24,351 nt of DNA, taken from NCBI GenBank assembly GCA_018262875.1, contig JADFDL010000004.1, positions 1 to 24,351 of the forward strand, read 5' to 3'. The DNA is from Rhodocyclaceae bacterium (lineage in GTDB: Bacteria > Pseudomonadota > Gammaproteobacteria > Burkholderiales > Rhodocyclaceae). The number at the start of each line of letters is the position of its first letter. Within the stretch, counting starts at the first letter, position 1. The translations under genes and the position numbers were made by a program. Under the pieces are notes generated by a model. That model was not told the origin of the DNA, did not search any database, and saw nothing but the letters and a program-made list of their open reading frames with translations. This document shows, in pieces, positions 9,235 through 19,271 of the stretch.

Positions 9235-9581
9235 GCCTTGCCTCCGTTCGCGGTGCGGCCCGGCTCCTGTGCCGGGATCACCACAGGATCGCCGAACAGG
9301 GCCGCCATGTCGTACAGCTCAAGGAGTTCCATCACCGGCCGGCTGTGTCCGACCAGATGCAGGGCCTTGTTCGTGGCGGCGGCATGGCGCTTGGCCAGCA
9401 CCAGCACCTGCAGGCCGGCCGTGTCGATATCCGATACGGCCGAAAGGTTGATCTCCATCTCGGCACATTCACCGACGGCGCCGATCAGGCCTTCCTTCAG
9501 TTCGGCGGCAGCGTAGATCGTGAGTTCGCCGCCGAGCGCCACCGCGCACCGGCCATTGTTGTTCTGTACGTTGATCTCCAT
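9231..9581 (-). CDS. STAS-domain protein (anti-sigma-factor-antagonist-like)
   Basis: The 116-residue protein has one STAS domain (about 1-95). The conserved loop reads SDIDTAGLQ (50-58). In SpoIIAA-type antagonists this loop carries a phosphorylatable serine (DSSG); here Thr54 takes that place and Ala55 follows. The fold normally binds or is phosphorylated by a partner kinase, but no RsbW/SpoIIAB-type partner is in the window. It starts at ATG 9581 behind GGAGG and ends in an ATGA overlap with cheA, so it is probably made in step with CheA. The role in chemotaxis is unknown; a docking or array-modulating role is inference. The last 15 residues are low-complexity. Confidence 0.85.
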   Translation of the reverse strand: MEINVQNNNGRCAVALGGELTIYAAAELKEGLIGAVGECAEMEINLSAVSDIDTAGLQVLVLAKRHAAATNKALHLVGHSRPVMELLELYDMAALFGDPVVIPAQEPGRTANGGKA

Positions 9582-9605
9582 GTGCCGTCCTCCGCAGACT
9601 GACTT

Positions 9606-9974
9606 TTAGGGCATCACCAGCTTGGAAACGGCGGTCAGCATCTGCGCCGGCTGGAACGGCTTGACCACCCAGGCCTTGGCGCCGGCGGCCTGCCCTTCCT
9701 GCTTCTTGGCTTCCTGCGACTCGGTCGTCAGCATGATGATCGGCACGAACTTGTGCTCGGCAATCTTCTTCACCTCCTTGACGAAGGTGATGCCATCCAT
9801 GTTCGGCATGTTCACGTCGCTGATGATGAGATGCACCTTCTGCCCAGTGATCTTGCCGAGCGCATCCTTGCCGTCGCAGGCCTCGATCACGTCGTAGCCC
9901 GCGCCCTTCAGGGCGATGCCCACGACCTGGCGCAGCGAACTGGAGTCGTCCACCACGAGAATCGTCTTTGCCAT
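9606..9974 (-). CDS. cheY: Chemotaxis response regulator CheY
   Basis: The 122-residue single receiver domain has the acidic pair D9/D10, phospho-acceptor Asp53 in IISDVNMP, switch Thr83 in IIMLTTES and Lys105 in VVKPF. It has no output domain, so it is expected to act by binding a target such as the flagellar motor. The start chosen is ATG at 9974, which gives the standard MAKTILVVDD N-terminus and has AGGAG upstream. A longer in-frame start would run into the preceding gene. It follows the MCP-like gene by 13 bp and precedes the STAS gene by 24 bp. Its operon position makes it the most likely CheA target. Confidence 0.95.
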   Translation of the reverse strand: MAKTILVVDDSSSLRQVVGIALKGAGYDVIEACDGKDALGKITGQKVHLIISDVNMPNMDGITFVKEVKKIAEHKFVPIIMLTTESQEAKKQEGQAAGAKAWVVKPFQPAQMLTAVSKLVMP

Positions 9975-9987
9975 GCTTGCTCTCCTG

Positions 9988-11181
9988 TCAGAAGAAGGTG
10001 ATTTCGGATTCCTGCGGCCGGGCATCCTGGCCGCCGGCATGGACGGCGTGCTGCTCGACCATGGTGTAGGTGTTCGCCAACTGGGTCAGCCAGCCTTCGA
10101 CATCGAAGGCTGCGTTCCCGCCGGCCGATGCGGAAACCTGCTGGCCGAGCTTTTCCAGGTCGTTCTGGATGTGCATGAGCATCTGACTGACGCGGTCCTG
10201 GAACTGCAGCGAAACGAGCACGTCGGTCACCTCGCCGCGGATGCCGGTGCTTTCCCGCTGCAGGATCTCCGACGACGTTCCCAACGCATCCGCCGCCGTG
10301 GAGAACCGCCCGAGGATTCCCGCCACCGCCGAATCGGCGCCCCGGATGGTCGTCTCGTCGAGCTTCGCCGTCTGGTCCGCCGCCTCCAGCGTGGCGGCAA
10401 TCGCGGCATTGACGGCATCGACCTTTTCGGTGATCCGCTTGCCCGTTTCGCCGGACTGGGTCGACAGCTTGCGCACCGCATCGGCGACCACGGCGAAACC
10501 GCGGCCCGCTTCGCCGGCCCGAGCCGCCTCGATGGCGGCATTCAGGGCCAGCAGGTTGGTCTGGCCGGCGATGCTGCCGACGTCCGCCGCCATTTGCTTC
10601 AGTTCCCCGGTAAACCCGGCCAGGCAGGCGATCTCGCGCAGCATCTCCCGCTTGTTATCGAGGGCCTTGTGCAGGGAGCGCGTGATGGCCTCCAGTTCGG
10701 TCCGGCTGGCCTCCAGCGTCGCCACCATGCCGCCGCTGCCCATGCCGCCGGCAGCGTCGCGCGAGGCCGCCTCGGCCGCCGCGAGCTTCTCGGCAATGCC
10801 GGCAAAACGCCCGGACAATGACGTGATTGCATCTTCGGTCTGCCGGCGAGCGGCATCGATCTGCCGCGCCCAGACGGGCAGGACGCCTCGGCACAGCGCA
10901 TCCAGTCCGTCTTCGCGGCGTTCGGCCGCCCTGGCGGCCGCCTCGGCCTGGCGCGCCGCTTCCGCCTCCGCCAGGACCTGCCGGACATGCCGCCGGCAGG
11001 CTGCCAGGGACATGCGGCCCGCCACGACGCCGGCCACGACAAGCAGCGTCGCCAGCGCGACGCGGATTCCGCCGCCCTCACCCGCAGAGAAAAGCAGAAT
11101 CCCGCCCAGCACCGCCACCGCAGGCGCATACAGCCACGGCAGGCCTGCGTCGTTCATCGCCGAAACGTCCTTGTCCGTCAC
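9988..11181 (-). CDS. Short membrane MCP-like protein with a CheZ-like FQDxxxQ motif
   Basis: The 397-residue protein has two adjacent hydrophobic segments at about 17-33 and 39-57 with almost no periplasmic loop, no HAMP and no sensor domain. A coiled-coil region (about 60-195) leads to a clear MCP signalling tip at 203-240 ([20 protein letters not shown], then [15 protein letters not shown]). Downstream, LQFQDRVSQ (325-333) matches the FQDLTGQ active-site stretch of the CheY-P phosphatase CheZ in the F-Q-D and Q positions. The end reads ESEITFF. The start is GTG at 11181, overlapping the upstream receiver stop (GTGA). It may be a cytoplasm-facing receptor, a phosphatase, or both. No separate cheZ is visible in the window. 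Confidence 0.88.
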   Translation of the reverse strand: MTDKDVSAMNDAGLPWLYAPAVAVLGGILLFSAGEGGGIRVALATLLVVAGVVAGRMSLAACRRHVRQVLAEAEAARQAEAAARAAERREDGLDALCRGVLPVWARQIDAARRQTEDAITSLSGRFAGIAEKLAAAEAASRDAAGGMGSGGMVATLEASRTELEAITRSLHKALDNKREMLREIACLAGFTGELKQMAADVGSIAGQTNLLALNAAIEAARAGEAGRGFAVVADAVRKLSTQSGETGKRITEKVDAVNAAIAATLEAADQTAKLDETTIRGADSAVAGILGRFSTAADALGTSSEILQRESTGIRGEVTDVLVSLQFQDRVSQMLMHIQNDLEKLGQQVSASAGGNAAFDVEGWLTQLANTYTMVEQHAVHAGGQDARPQESEITFF

Positions 11182-11543
11182 GCTTCCACCTCCGCAATAC
11201 GCCTGACGGTTGCCGTCAGGCTTTCCAGGTCCATCGGCTTGTCGAAGAAGTAATCCGCCCCTTCCGCCACGCAGCGCTTGCGGTACAAGGCGTAGTTGCT
11301 GAACATCAGCACGCGGGTCGCCGGCCGCTCGTGCTTGATGGTCTCCAGCAGGTCCAGGCCGCTGCCATCCGGCAACTGGACGTCGAGGATCACCATTTCC
11401 GGCTTCAGTTCGCGGAACCGCGCCGTGCCCTGGCGCAAATCGCCCGCCACCTCGGCTTGCACGCCGGGCAGGCTTGCCATGATGGCGCGCAGCCTTTCGC
11501 TCACCGGCCGCGAATCTTCGACTATCAGCAGTTTCATCGTCAC
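11178..11543 (-). CDS. Stand-alone response-regulator receiver
   Basis: The 121-residue CheY-like receiver has E9/D10 as acidic residues, phospho-acceptor Asp54 in [12 protein letters not shown], Ser82 at the switch Thr position (MFSN) and Lys102 in FDKPMD. It has no output domain. It is clearly different from the CheY at 9606-9974 and is the first gene of the chemotaxis run. The start is taken as GTG 11543 because AGGACGG lies at a suitable distance; ATG 11537 gives a protein two residues shorter. The stop overlaps the next GTG start by 4 bp. Partner kinase unknown: CheA or the kinase at 44-2044 are possibilities. Confidence 0.88.
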   Translation of the reverse strand: MTMKLLIVEDSRPVSERLRAIMASLPGVQAEVAGDLRQGTARFRELKPEMVILDVQLPDGSGLDLLETIKHERPATRVLMFSNYALYRKRCVAEGADYFFDKPMDLESLTATVRRIAEVEA

Positions 11544-11591
11544 GAGTACCGTCCTGTTAGACGGAGTAACGACGCCAGACTTGGGGTTCAG

Positions 11592-11618
11592 GAGTCGGGA
11601 ATGCCGGATATTGCTTTA
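11592..11618 (-). promoter_or_regulatory. Possible flagellar-type (sigma-28) promoter for the che operon
   Basis: The minus strand has TAAA (11618-11615), 15 bases, then CCCGACTC (11599-11592). The sigma-28 consensus is TAAA-N15-GCCGATAA, so the -35 matches fully and the -10 matches at only 4 of 8 positions. The position, about 40 bases before the first che-operon start, is right. The match is weak and could be chance. Confidence 0.2.
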
Positions 11619-11634
11619 GGTATTAACTGTCCTT

Positions 11635-11656
11635 GCCATAGGAATACGCCTACGGC
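11635..11656 (-). promoter_or_regulatory. TAGG/CCTA dyad, candidate operator upstream of the che operon
   Basis: An inverted repeat reads GCCaTAGG, six bases, CCTAcGGC, with 7 of 8 arm positions complementary. Another CCTACA box lies nearby at about 11670-11675. It sits between the stop of the NarL-type regulator gene and the first che gene. NarL/FixJ-type regulators bind short dyads of this size, so the adjacent regulator is the obvious candidate. Binding is inference. Confidence 0.4.
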
Positions 11657-11698
11657 ATGTCAGACAAACACCTACAGGAAGGGAAAAAGGGGAAGGCG

Positions 11699-12331
11699 CT
11701 ATTCCTGCGCCAGGCCATGCCGGATGGCATAGCGGATGAGGTCGGCATTGTTGTCCACGCCGAGCTTCTGCATCAGCCGCATCTTGTGCGTGCTGATGGT
11801 CTTCGCGCTCAGGTTGAGCGAGGCGCCGATCTCGCCGATGGCCTTGCCGACGGCGATCTTCTGCAGCACCTGGAACTCCCGGTCGGAGAGGCATTCGTGC
11901 GGCGCCTTGTCGCTGTCGCCGACCTCGAAGACGATGGCGTCGACCAGAGCCGGATCGATGAAGCGGCCGCCGCCCGCCACTTTCCGGATGGCGGAGAGGA
12001 GGATGGCCGGATCGCTGTCCTTGGTGACGTAGCCGGAGGCGCCTGCGCGCAAGGCCCGCGACACCACCTGGCCCTCGTTGTGCATGCTCAATACGAGAAT
12101 GGGCAGTTCCGGCTTGTCGCCGCGCACCCGGCGCACCAGATCGACCCCGCTCAGGCCGGGCATCGTCATGTCCAGCAGCAGCAGGTCCAGGTCGATCTGC
12201 CGAACCTTGTCGATCACCTCCGCGCCGTGGGTGGCTTCGCCGGCCGCAACGATGTCCGTCGTCGTCGCGATGATCTGTTTCAGGCCGCCGCGCACGATGG
12301 CATGGTCGTCGGCAATCACTATCCGGATCAT
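11699..12331 (-). CDS. NarL/FixJ-type response regulator
   Basis: The 210-residue DNA-binding regulator has a receiver domain at 1-120 with acidic pair D8/D9, phospho-acceptor Asp54 in LLLLDMTMPG, Ser82 and Lys104. A LuxR-type helix-turn-helix follows at about 146-205, with LSDREFQVLQ and ISTHKMRLMQKLGV. Its start at 12331 forms an ATGA overlap with the upstream kinase gene, so the two are a cognate pair. The end of the gene abuts the candidate operator dyad before the chemotaxis operon. Its targets are unknown; regulation of that operon is a reasonable inference. Confidence 0.94.
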   Translation of the reverse strand: MIRIVIADDHAIVRGGLKQIIATTTDIVAAGEATHGAEVIDKVRQIDLDLLLLDMTMPGLSGVDLVRRVRGDKPELPILVLSMHNEGQVVSRALRAGASGYVTKDSDPAILLSAIRKVAGGGRFIDPALVDAIVFEVGDSDKAPHECLSDREFQVLQKIAVGKAIGEIGASLNLSAKTISTHKMRLMQKLGVDNNADLIRYAIRHGLAQE

Positions 12332-14601
12332 TTCAGCCTTTCGGATACGTAGGGAATGCGTATTGCCAGGGTAGTGCCGCGCCCGGGGCCGGTATCGATC
12401 GTCAGGGAACCGCCCAGCACCAGTGCTCTTTCGCGAATGCCGAGCAGGCCGAACGACGGCCCATGACGCGCCGTCTCCAGATCGAAGCCCCTGCCGTCGT
12501 CCTGGATTTCCAGGAAGAGCGCATCCTCCGTGCGCTTCAGCGAAACGACGATGGCGGAGGCCTCCGCATACCGCATCACATTGGTCAGCGATTCCTGCAC
12601 GATGCGGAAGACGGCGGTCGCCCGCACGTCGTCCAGCACGATCTCGCCGCCGGAAAGGTTCAGCTCATAGGCAATGCCCGTGCGCTGGCCGAAATCCTCC
12701 ACCAGCCACTCCAGCGCCGGCACGATGCCGAGATTCAGCGCAGCGGGCCGCAGGTTGGTGGCCACCTGGCGCACCACGCCGATGGTTTTTTCGACGAGCT
12801 CGCGCATGTCCGCCGTCTTTTTCCCGATCTCGGCATTTGTCTCGAACTGCATGCGTAGCAGGGAAATGTCCATTTTCAGGGCGGTGAGTAGTTGCCCCAG
12901 TTCGTCGTGGATTTCCAGGGCGATGCGCTTGCGCTCCTCTTCCCGCACGGCATCGCGATAGGCCGCCAGTTCGCGCAACTGGGTGCGCGATTCGATCAGC
13001 TCCTGCTCCATTGTCTTGAGCGAACTGATGTCGACAATCTGCCCGATGAAATAGAGCGGCGCCTGTTCCTGATCGCGCACCAGGGCGACAGACAGCACGA
13101 CCCAGACGACATGCCCGTGCCGGTGATAGCAGCGCCTTTCGAACTGGCACCGGGTCAGTTCCCCATCCAGCACCCGGCGCTCGATCCCGGCCGCCTTCGC
13201 CAGATCGTCCGGGTGGGTGATTTCCTGCAGGGTCTTGCGCAGCAACTCCTCCTGATCATAGCCCAGCGTATCGCACAAGGCGCGATTGGCAAGCAGGAAA
13301 CGGCCCGTCAGGTCATACAGGACGATGCCGACCGCAGCCGAGTCAAAGGTTGTCTGGAACAACTCTTTGCTGACACGCAGTTCCTCCGCCGCCCGCTGCC
13401 GTTCGGTGACGTCTTCCTTGATGGAAATGAAATGGGTCGTCCTTCCCCGCTCATCGGCCAGCGGCGAAATGCGCGTGTCCTCGCGGAACAACTCGCCGCT
13501 CTTCTTGCGATTCACCAGTTCGCCGCGCCACTCCTTGCCCGAGCTGATCGTCCGCCACATGTCCCCGTAGATTTCCCGCTGCGTTTCGCCGGACTTCATG
13601 AAGCCGATGTTGCGTCCGACTGCCTCCTCGCCCGCATAGCCGGTGACTTCGATAAATTTCGGGTTGACGTACTCGATGCAGCCCGCCGTGTCGGTAATCA
13701 CCACGGATGCGGGGCTGTATTCGACCGCCCGTGACAGCTTGCGCAGCCCGTCCTGGGCCTTTTCCAGCGCATCCCTGTCCCGGGCGATCCGCTGGATGTC
13801 GCGTTCGATGTCGCCGGCCATGCGGTCGAAGGCCCGCGCAAGATCGCCGATCTCGTCGGCCGAATCGATGCCGACCCGCTCGGTGTAGCTGCCCTGCGCG
13901 AAGCGCCGGCTGGCCGCAGCCAGCGCGTACAACGGGCGCACGACCTGCAGGCGAACCGCGGTCAGTGCGACGAACAGGATGGCCAGGTCCAGCAGCGCCA
14001 GCAGATACAGGTTGCGCGTCGCCTGTTTCTCTATTTCGGCGATCTGGACGCTCAGGGCGGCGGCAATGCCGTCGGCGGTCGACAGCAGATAATTGCCGTC
14101 GACCAGCAATGCGTCCAGTTCGTCCGCGATACTGCGGCGCGTAGCCAGGCGGTCGAGGGCGCGCGCGACGTCGGTCCGGTAGTCCTGCGCGGCCAGCCGC
14201 AGAGGCTCGATCGATGCCCGAACAATCTCCGAAGGCTCCCGCACCGCGAGCCCGAGGTGCTCCCCGCCGTAGGCCAGGATATGGATCACCTCGTCGAGCC
14301 TGTCCAGTTGCGCCTCGACGGCCGTCCGCTCGCCCCTGCCATAGGCCATCCGCAGGGTATCCGCCTGCACTCTCTGGCCGATCCAGCGGATGCTGCCGAC
14401 GATATTGACCTGGGTCGTCGCCCCCTTGAGGTGCGAGAGAGTCGATTCGACCACCAGCCAGTTGCCTAGCCCGACCAGGCCCAGCGCGGCGAATATCAGC
14501 AGGAATTTCCGGCTGAGGGTCAGGCGAGCGAATCCCCCCGCCGTTTCTGTCTCAACAGGGGCAATTCCTTGAATTGTCTGTTCTTCCGCCTGCATGGTCA
14601 T
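12328..14601 (-). CDS. NarX-type sensor histidine kinase (PilJ/NarX-like sensor, HAMP, two PAS, HisKA_3)
   Basis: From the chosen start the protein is 757 residues long. TM1 lies at about 31-52, a periplasmic helical sensor at about 53-197 and TM2 at about 198-220. HAMP spans about 218-272, PAS 1 about 286-400 and PAS 2 about 410-528. The HisKA_3 dimerisation domain has His565 in EIHDELGQ, followed by a HATPase with ESLTNVMRYA (670-679) and DDGRGFD (701-707). The HDELGQ box includes the DxxxQ phosphatase pattern known in the NarX family. ATG 14601 was chosen because it has a GTGGA element and gives an N-terminus comparable in length to the paralogue at 44-2044. GTG 14706 and ATG 14616 are alternatives. 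It overlaps the NarL-type gene downstream, its likely partner. The signal is unknown. Confidence 0.92.
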   Translation of the reverse strand: MTMQAEEQTIQGIAPVETETAGGFARLTLSRKFLLIFAALGLVGLGNWLVVESTLSHLKGATTQVNIVGSIRWIGQRVQADTLRMAYGRGERTAVEAQLDRLDEVIHILAYGGEHLGLAVREPSEIVRASIEPLRLAAQDYRTDVARALDRLATRRSIADELDALLVDGNYLLSTADGIAAALSVQIAEIEKQATRNLYLLALLDLAILFVALTAVRLQVVRPLYALAAASRRFAQGSYTERVGIDSADEIGDLARAFDRMAGDIERDIQRIARDRDALEKAQDGLRKLSRAVEYSPASVVITDTAGCIEYVNPKFIEVTGYAGEEAVGRNIGFMKSGETQREIYGDMWRTISSGKEWRGELVNRKKSGELFREDTRISPLADERGRTTHFISIKEDVTERQRAAEELRVSKELFQTTFDSAAVGIVLYDLTGRFLLANRALCDTLGYDQEELLRKTLQEITHPDDLAKAAGIERRVLDGELTRCQFERRCYHRHGHVVWVVLSVALVRDQEQAPLYFIGQIVDISSLKTMEQELIESRTQLRELAAYRDAVREEERKRIALEIHDELGQLLTALKMDISLLRMQFETNAEIGKKTADMRELVEKTIGVVRQVATNLRPAALNLGIVPALEWLVEDFGQRTGIAYELNLSGGEIVLDDVRATAVFRIVQESLTNVMRYAEASAIVVSLKRTEDALFLEIQDDGRGFDLETARHGPSFGLLGIRERALVLGGSLTIDTGPGRGTTLAIRIPYVSERLK

Positions 14602-14739
14602 AAAGGAATCCACCATCGCAAGACATACGCTCGCGCCGGTTCGAATACCTGCAGGGACGGGGCAGGAAAAGGAAATGGACAACCGCGACTCGACATCCTG
14701 AGCCACGGGACAATCTCTTCACTCATCTATGATATCGGC

Positions 14740-14770
14740 TCTTGCGCATTTTTCTTTAATACCCGCAAGA
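14740..14770. promoter_or_regulatory. Inverted repeat in the kinase/mutS divergent region
   Basis: TCTTGCG (14740-14746) and CGCAAGA (14764-14770) form a perfect 7-bp inverted repeat around a 17-bp AT-rich centre. It lies between the divergent kinase and mutS genes and looks more like a protein-binding site than a terminator. No convincing -35/-10 pair was found in this region. A TAAGAT at 14831-14836 could be a -10 for mutS, but it has no clear -35. Confidence 0.3.
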
Positions 14771-14860
14771 ACTTCCCGGGTGCTGCACCGCAATGCAACC
14801 GTCCCGGCGGCCGTTTTCGCCAATCTCGGCTAAGATACGCGCCTCCCCGCCCCGCCTGCC

Positions 14861-17443
<2,583 letters not shown>

Positions 17444-17465
17444 GTTCCGGCAGCCGGCGTCAATT

Positions 17466-17513
17466 GTGGCTTTCCGCCATTCGGAAACCACGTATCGATC
17501 GCCGCCGGCGATC
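17466..17513 (+). terminator. Two tandem hairpins after mutS
   Basis: The first hairpin (17466-17491) pairs GTGG-c-TTTCCG with CGGAAACCAC: a 10-bp stem with one bulged C and a 5-nt loop, starting 22 bases after the mutS stop. The second (17497-17513) pairs GATCGCC with GGCGATC around a 3-nt loop. Neither is followed by a good T-run, so they may be weak terminators or RNA-stabilising structures. They lie in the 162-bp gap before the binding-protein gene. Confidence 0.4.
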
Positions 17514-17592
17514 CGACTATTCTTCCCTCGCCCGCCAACAACGACAAATGCGCGCGCTCCACAAGAGCGACGCGACGGCCGGCGCACACCAC

Positions 17593-17600
17593 AAAGGAGG
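17593..17600 (+). promoter_or_regulatory. Strong ribosome binding site of the binding-protein gene
   Basis: AAAGGAGG lies five bases before the ATG at 17606 and fixes that start, which also gives a clean signal peptide. Confidence 0.75.
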
Positions 17601-17605
17601 AAGTC

Positions 17606-18742
17606 ATGTCACGGCATATCCTGCGGCGCTGCGCCGCCGTTCTCTCATTCGCCATCCTGCCGGCAGCCGTCGGCGCCGCCACCCTCGTCATCGGCCAGGT
17701 CGCGCCCTACAGCGGGCCGCTGGCGCCCACCGGCAGCCACGTCGGCGCCGGCGCGCAGTTGTACTTCGACCGCGTCAACGCCGCCGGCGGCATCCATGGC
17801 GCCAGGATCCGCCTCGTCACGAAGGACGACGGCTACAAGGTGCCGGAGACCGTCAAGCTCACCCGCGAACTGATCAAGGAGGCCGCGCCGATTGCGTTGG
17901 TCGGCATGGTCGGCACCGGCAACGTCGAGGCGCTGGTCAAGGAGGGCGTCCTGGCCGACGCCGACATTCCCGTCGTCGGCATCCGCTCCGGCGCCCTGTC
18001 CCTCGTCTCCCCGGTGGTGCCGCAGTTGTTCCACACCCGCGCCAGCTACGCCGCCGAGGGGGAGAAGATTGTCCAGCAGCTCGCCGTCACCGGCGTCAGG
18101 CGCGTCGCCGTGCTCTACCAGGATGATCCCTTCGGGCTCGACGGCCTGGCCGGCGCCGAGAAATCCATCGAGCGGCACGGCCTGCAGCTCGCCGCCAAGG
18201 CCGCCTACGAAAAGAACACCACCAAGGTCGAGGCCGCCGTGGCGGCCATCGCGGCGGCGAAGCCCCAGGCGGTGATCATGGTGTCCAACACCGCCGCCAG
18301 CGCCGAGTTCGTCAAGCAGTCGCGCGCCGCCGGCAACGACGCCCAGTTGCTGGCCCTCTCCGTCACCGACGGACCGCAGGTGGTCAAGCGCATCGGCAAG
18401 GAAGCCGCGCACGGCCTGGGCGTCGTGCAAGTGGTGCCGGACCCCGCCAGCCGCGCCCTGCCCATCACGCGCGACCTGCAGGACGACTACAAGCGATTCG
18501 CCCCGAAGGGCATCGAGCTGAACCACACCCTGCTGGAAGGCTACCTGGCCGGCAAGGTGCTGGCGGAAGGACTGAAACGAGCCGGGCCGAACCCGACGCG
18601 GAAGAAGCTGCGGGAAGCGCTGGAAGCGATGCGGGATTACGACGCCGGCGGCCTGTTCATCCGTTTTTCCCCATCGAGCCACTCGGGGTCGGAATTCCTC
18701 GACATCACCATCCTGAACAAGGAAGGCAAGGTGCTGAGGTAA
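17606..18742 (+). CDS. Periplasmic ABC-transporter substrate-binding protein, LivK/Peripla_BP_6 type
   Basis: The 378-residue protein has a Sec signal peptide (1-24, cut near AVGA/A) and then the two-lobed type I periplasmic-binding fold of the leucine/branched-chain family. Family features include IGQVAPYSGPLAPTG near the mature N-terminus, FDRVNAAGGIHG (about 56-67), VGMVGTGN in the first lobe and VAVLYQDDPFGLDG (about 169-182). The ligand cannot be assigned from sequence; this family also binds aromatic acids, amides and urea. No permease or ATPase genes lie alongside, so it is an orphan in this window. It may serve a distant transporter or act as a sensor subunit for a receptor. The gene converges with slyD. 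Confidence 0.9.
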   Translation: MSRHILRRCAAVLSFAILPAAVGAATLVIGQVAPYSGPLAPTGSHVGAGAQLYFDRVNAAGGIHGARIRLVTKDDGYKVPETVKLTRELIKEAAPIALVGMVGTGNVEALVKEGVLADADIPVVGIRSGALSLVSPVVPQLFHTRASYAAEGEKIVQQLAVTGVRRVAVLYQDDPFGLDGLAGAEKSIERHGLQLAAKAAYEKNTTKVEAAVAAIAAAKPQAVIMVSNTAASAEFVKQSRAAGNDAQLLALSVTDGPQVVKRIGKEAAHGLGVVQVVPDPASRALPITRDLQDDYKRFAPKGIELNHTLLEGYLAGKVLAEGLKRAGPNPTRKKLREALEAMRDYDAGGLFIRFSPSSHSGSEFLDITILNKEGKVLR

Positions 18743-18779
18743 AAGTCAGTCCCCGCGACACGGCGGAGAGCTGCCTCAG
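18734..18779. other. Convergent gene junction with a short inverted repeat
   Basis: CTGAGG (18734-18739) and CCTCAG (18774-18779) flank the 33-bp gap between the convergent binding-protein and slyD genes and overlap both gene ends. The 34-nt loop and lack of a T-run make it a poor intrinsic terminator. No better one is visible. Confidence 0.2.
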
Positions 18780-19255
18780 TGGTGGTGTCCCTCGGGGCCG
18801 TGCACGTGGCCGTGCGTCAGCTCTTCCGCGGTCGCCGCGCGGACGTCGGCGACGGTGCAGTTGAAGACCAGCGCGGTGCCGGCCAGTGGGTGGTTGCCGT
18901 CGACCACCACCTTGTCGCCCTCGATGTCGGTAATGGTATAGACCATGTCGTCGTCGCCGTCCTCGGCCGCCCGCTCGAACTGCATGCCGACCTGGATGCC
19001 TTCCGGGAACATGGACAGGGCCTCGACGCGCACCAGATCCGCGTCGTACTCGCCAAAGGCATCCTCCGGCAGCAGCTTGACTTCCAGTTGCTCGCCGACC
19101 GCCTTGCCTTGCAGCAATTCCTCGATGCGCGAAAAAATGCCGTCGTAGCCGCCATGGAGGTAGACCAGCGGCCGTTCGCCGCCGTCGATGAGATTGCCGT
19201 CGGGATCGGTCACGCGGTAGCTCAGCGTAACGACGGTATCCTTGGCGACTTGCAT
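18776..19255 (-). CDS. slyD: FKBP-type peptidyl-prolyl cis-trans isomerase, SlyD family
   Basis: The 159-residue cytoplasmic prolyl isomerase/chaperone has FKBP halves at about 1-70 and 128-145 interrupted by the IF (chaperone) insert at about 70-125. The NHPLAGTALVFNCTV stretch is typical of SlyD. The tail is histidine-rich (HGHVHGPEGHHH), as in the metal-binding SlyD proteins, but shorter and without the cysteines of the E. coli tail. The start chosen is ATG 19255, with AAGGAAG upstream; the upstream in-frame extension would overlap the peroxiredoxin gene. It begins 16 bp after that gene and is probably cotranscribed with it. Confidence 0.93.
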   Translation of the reverse strand: MQVAKDTVVTLSYRVTDPDGNLIDGGERPLVYLHGGYDGIFSRIEELLQGKAVGEQLEVKLLPEDAFGEYDADLVRVEALSMFPEGIQVGMQFERAAEDGDDDMVYTITDIEGDKVVVDGNHPLAGTALVFNCTVADVRAATAEELTHGHVHGPEGHHH

Positions 19256-19271
19256 AGTGCTTCCTTTCGGT

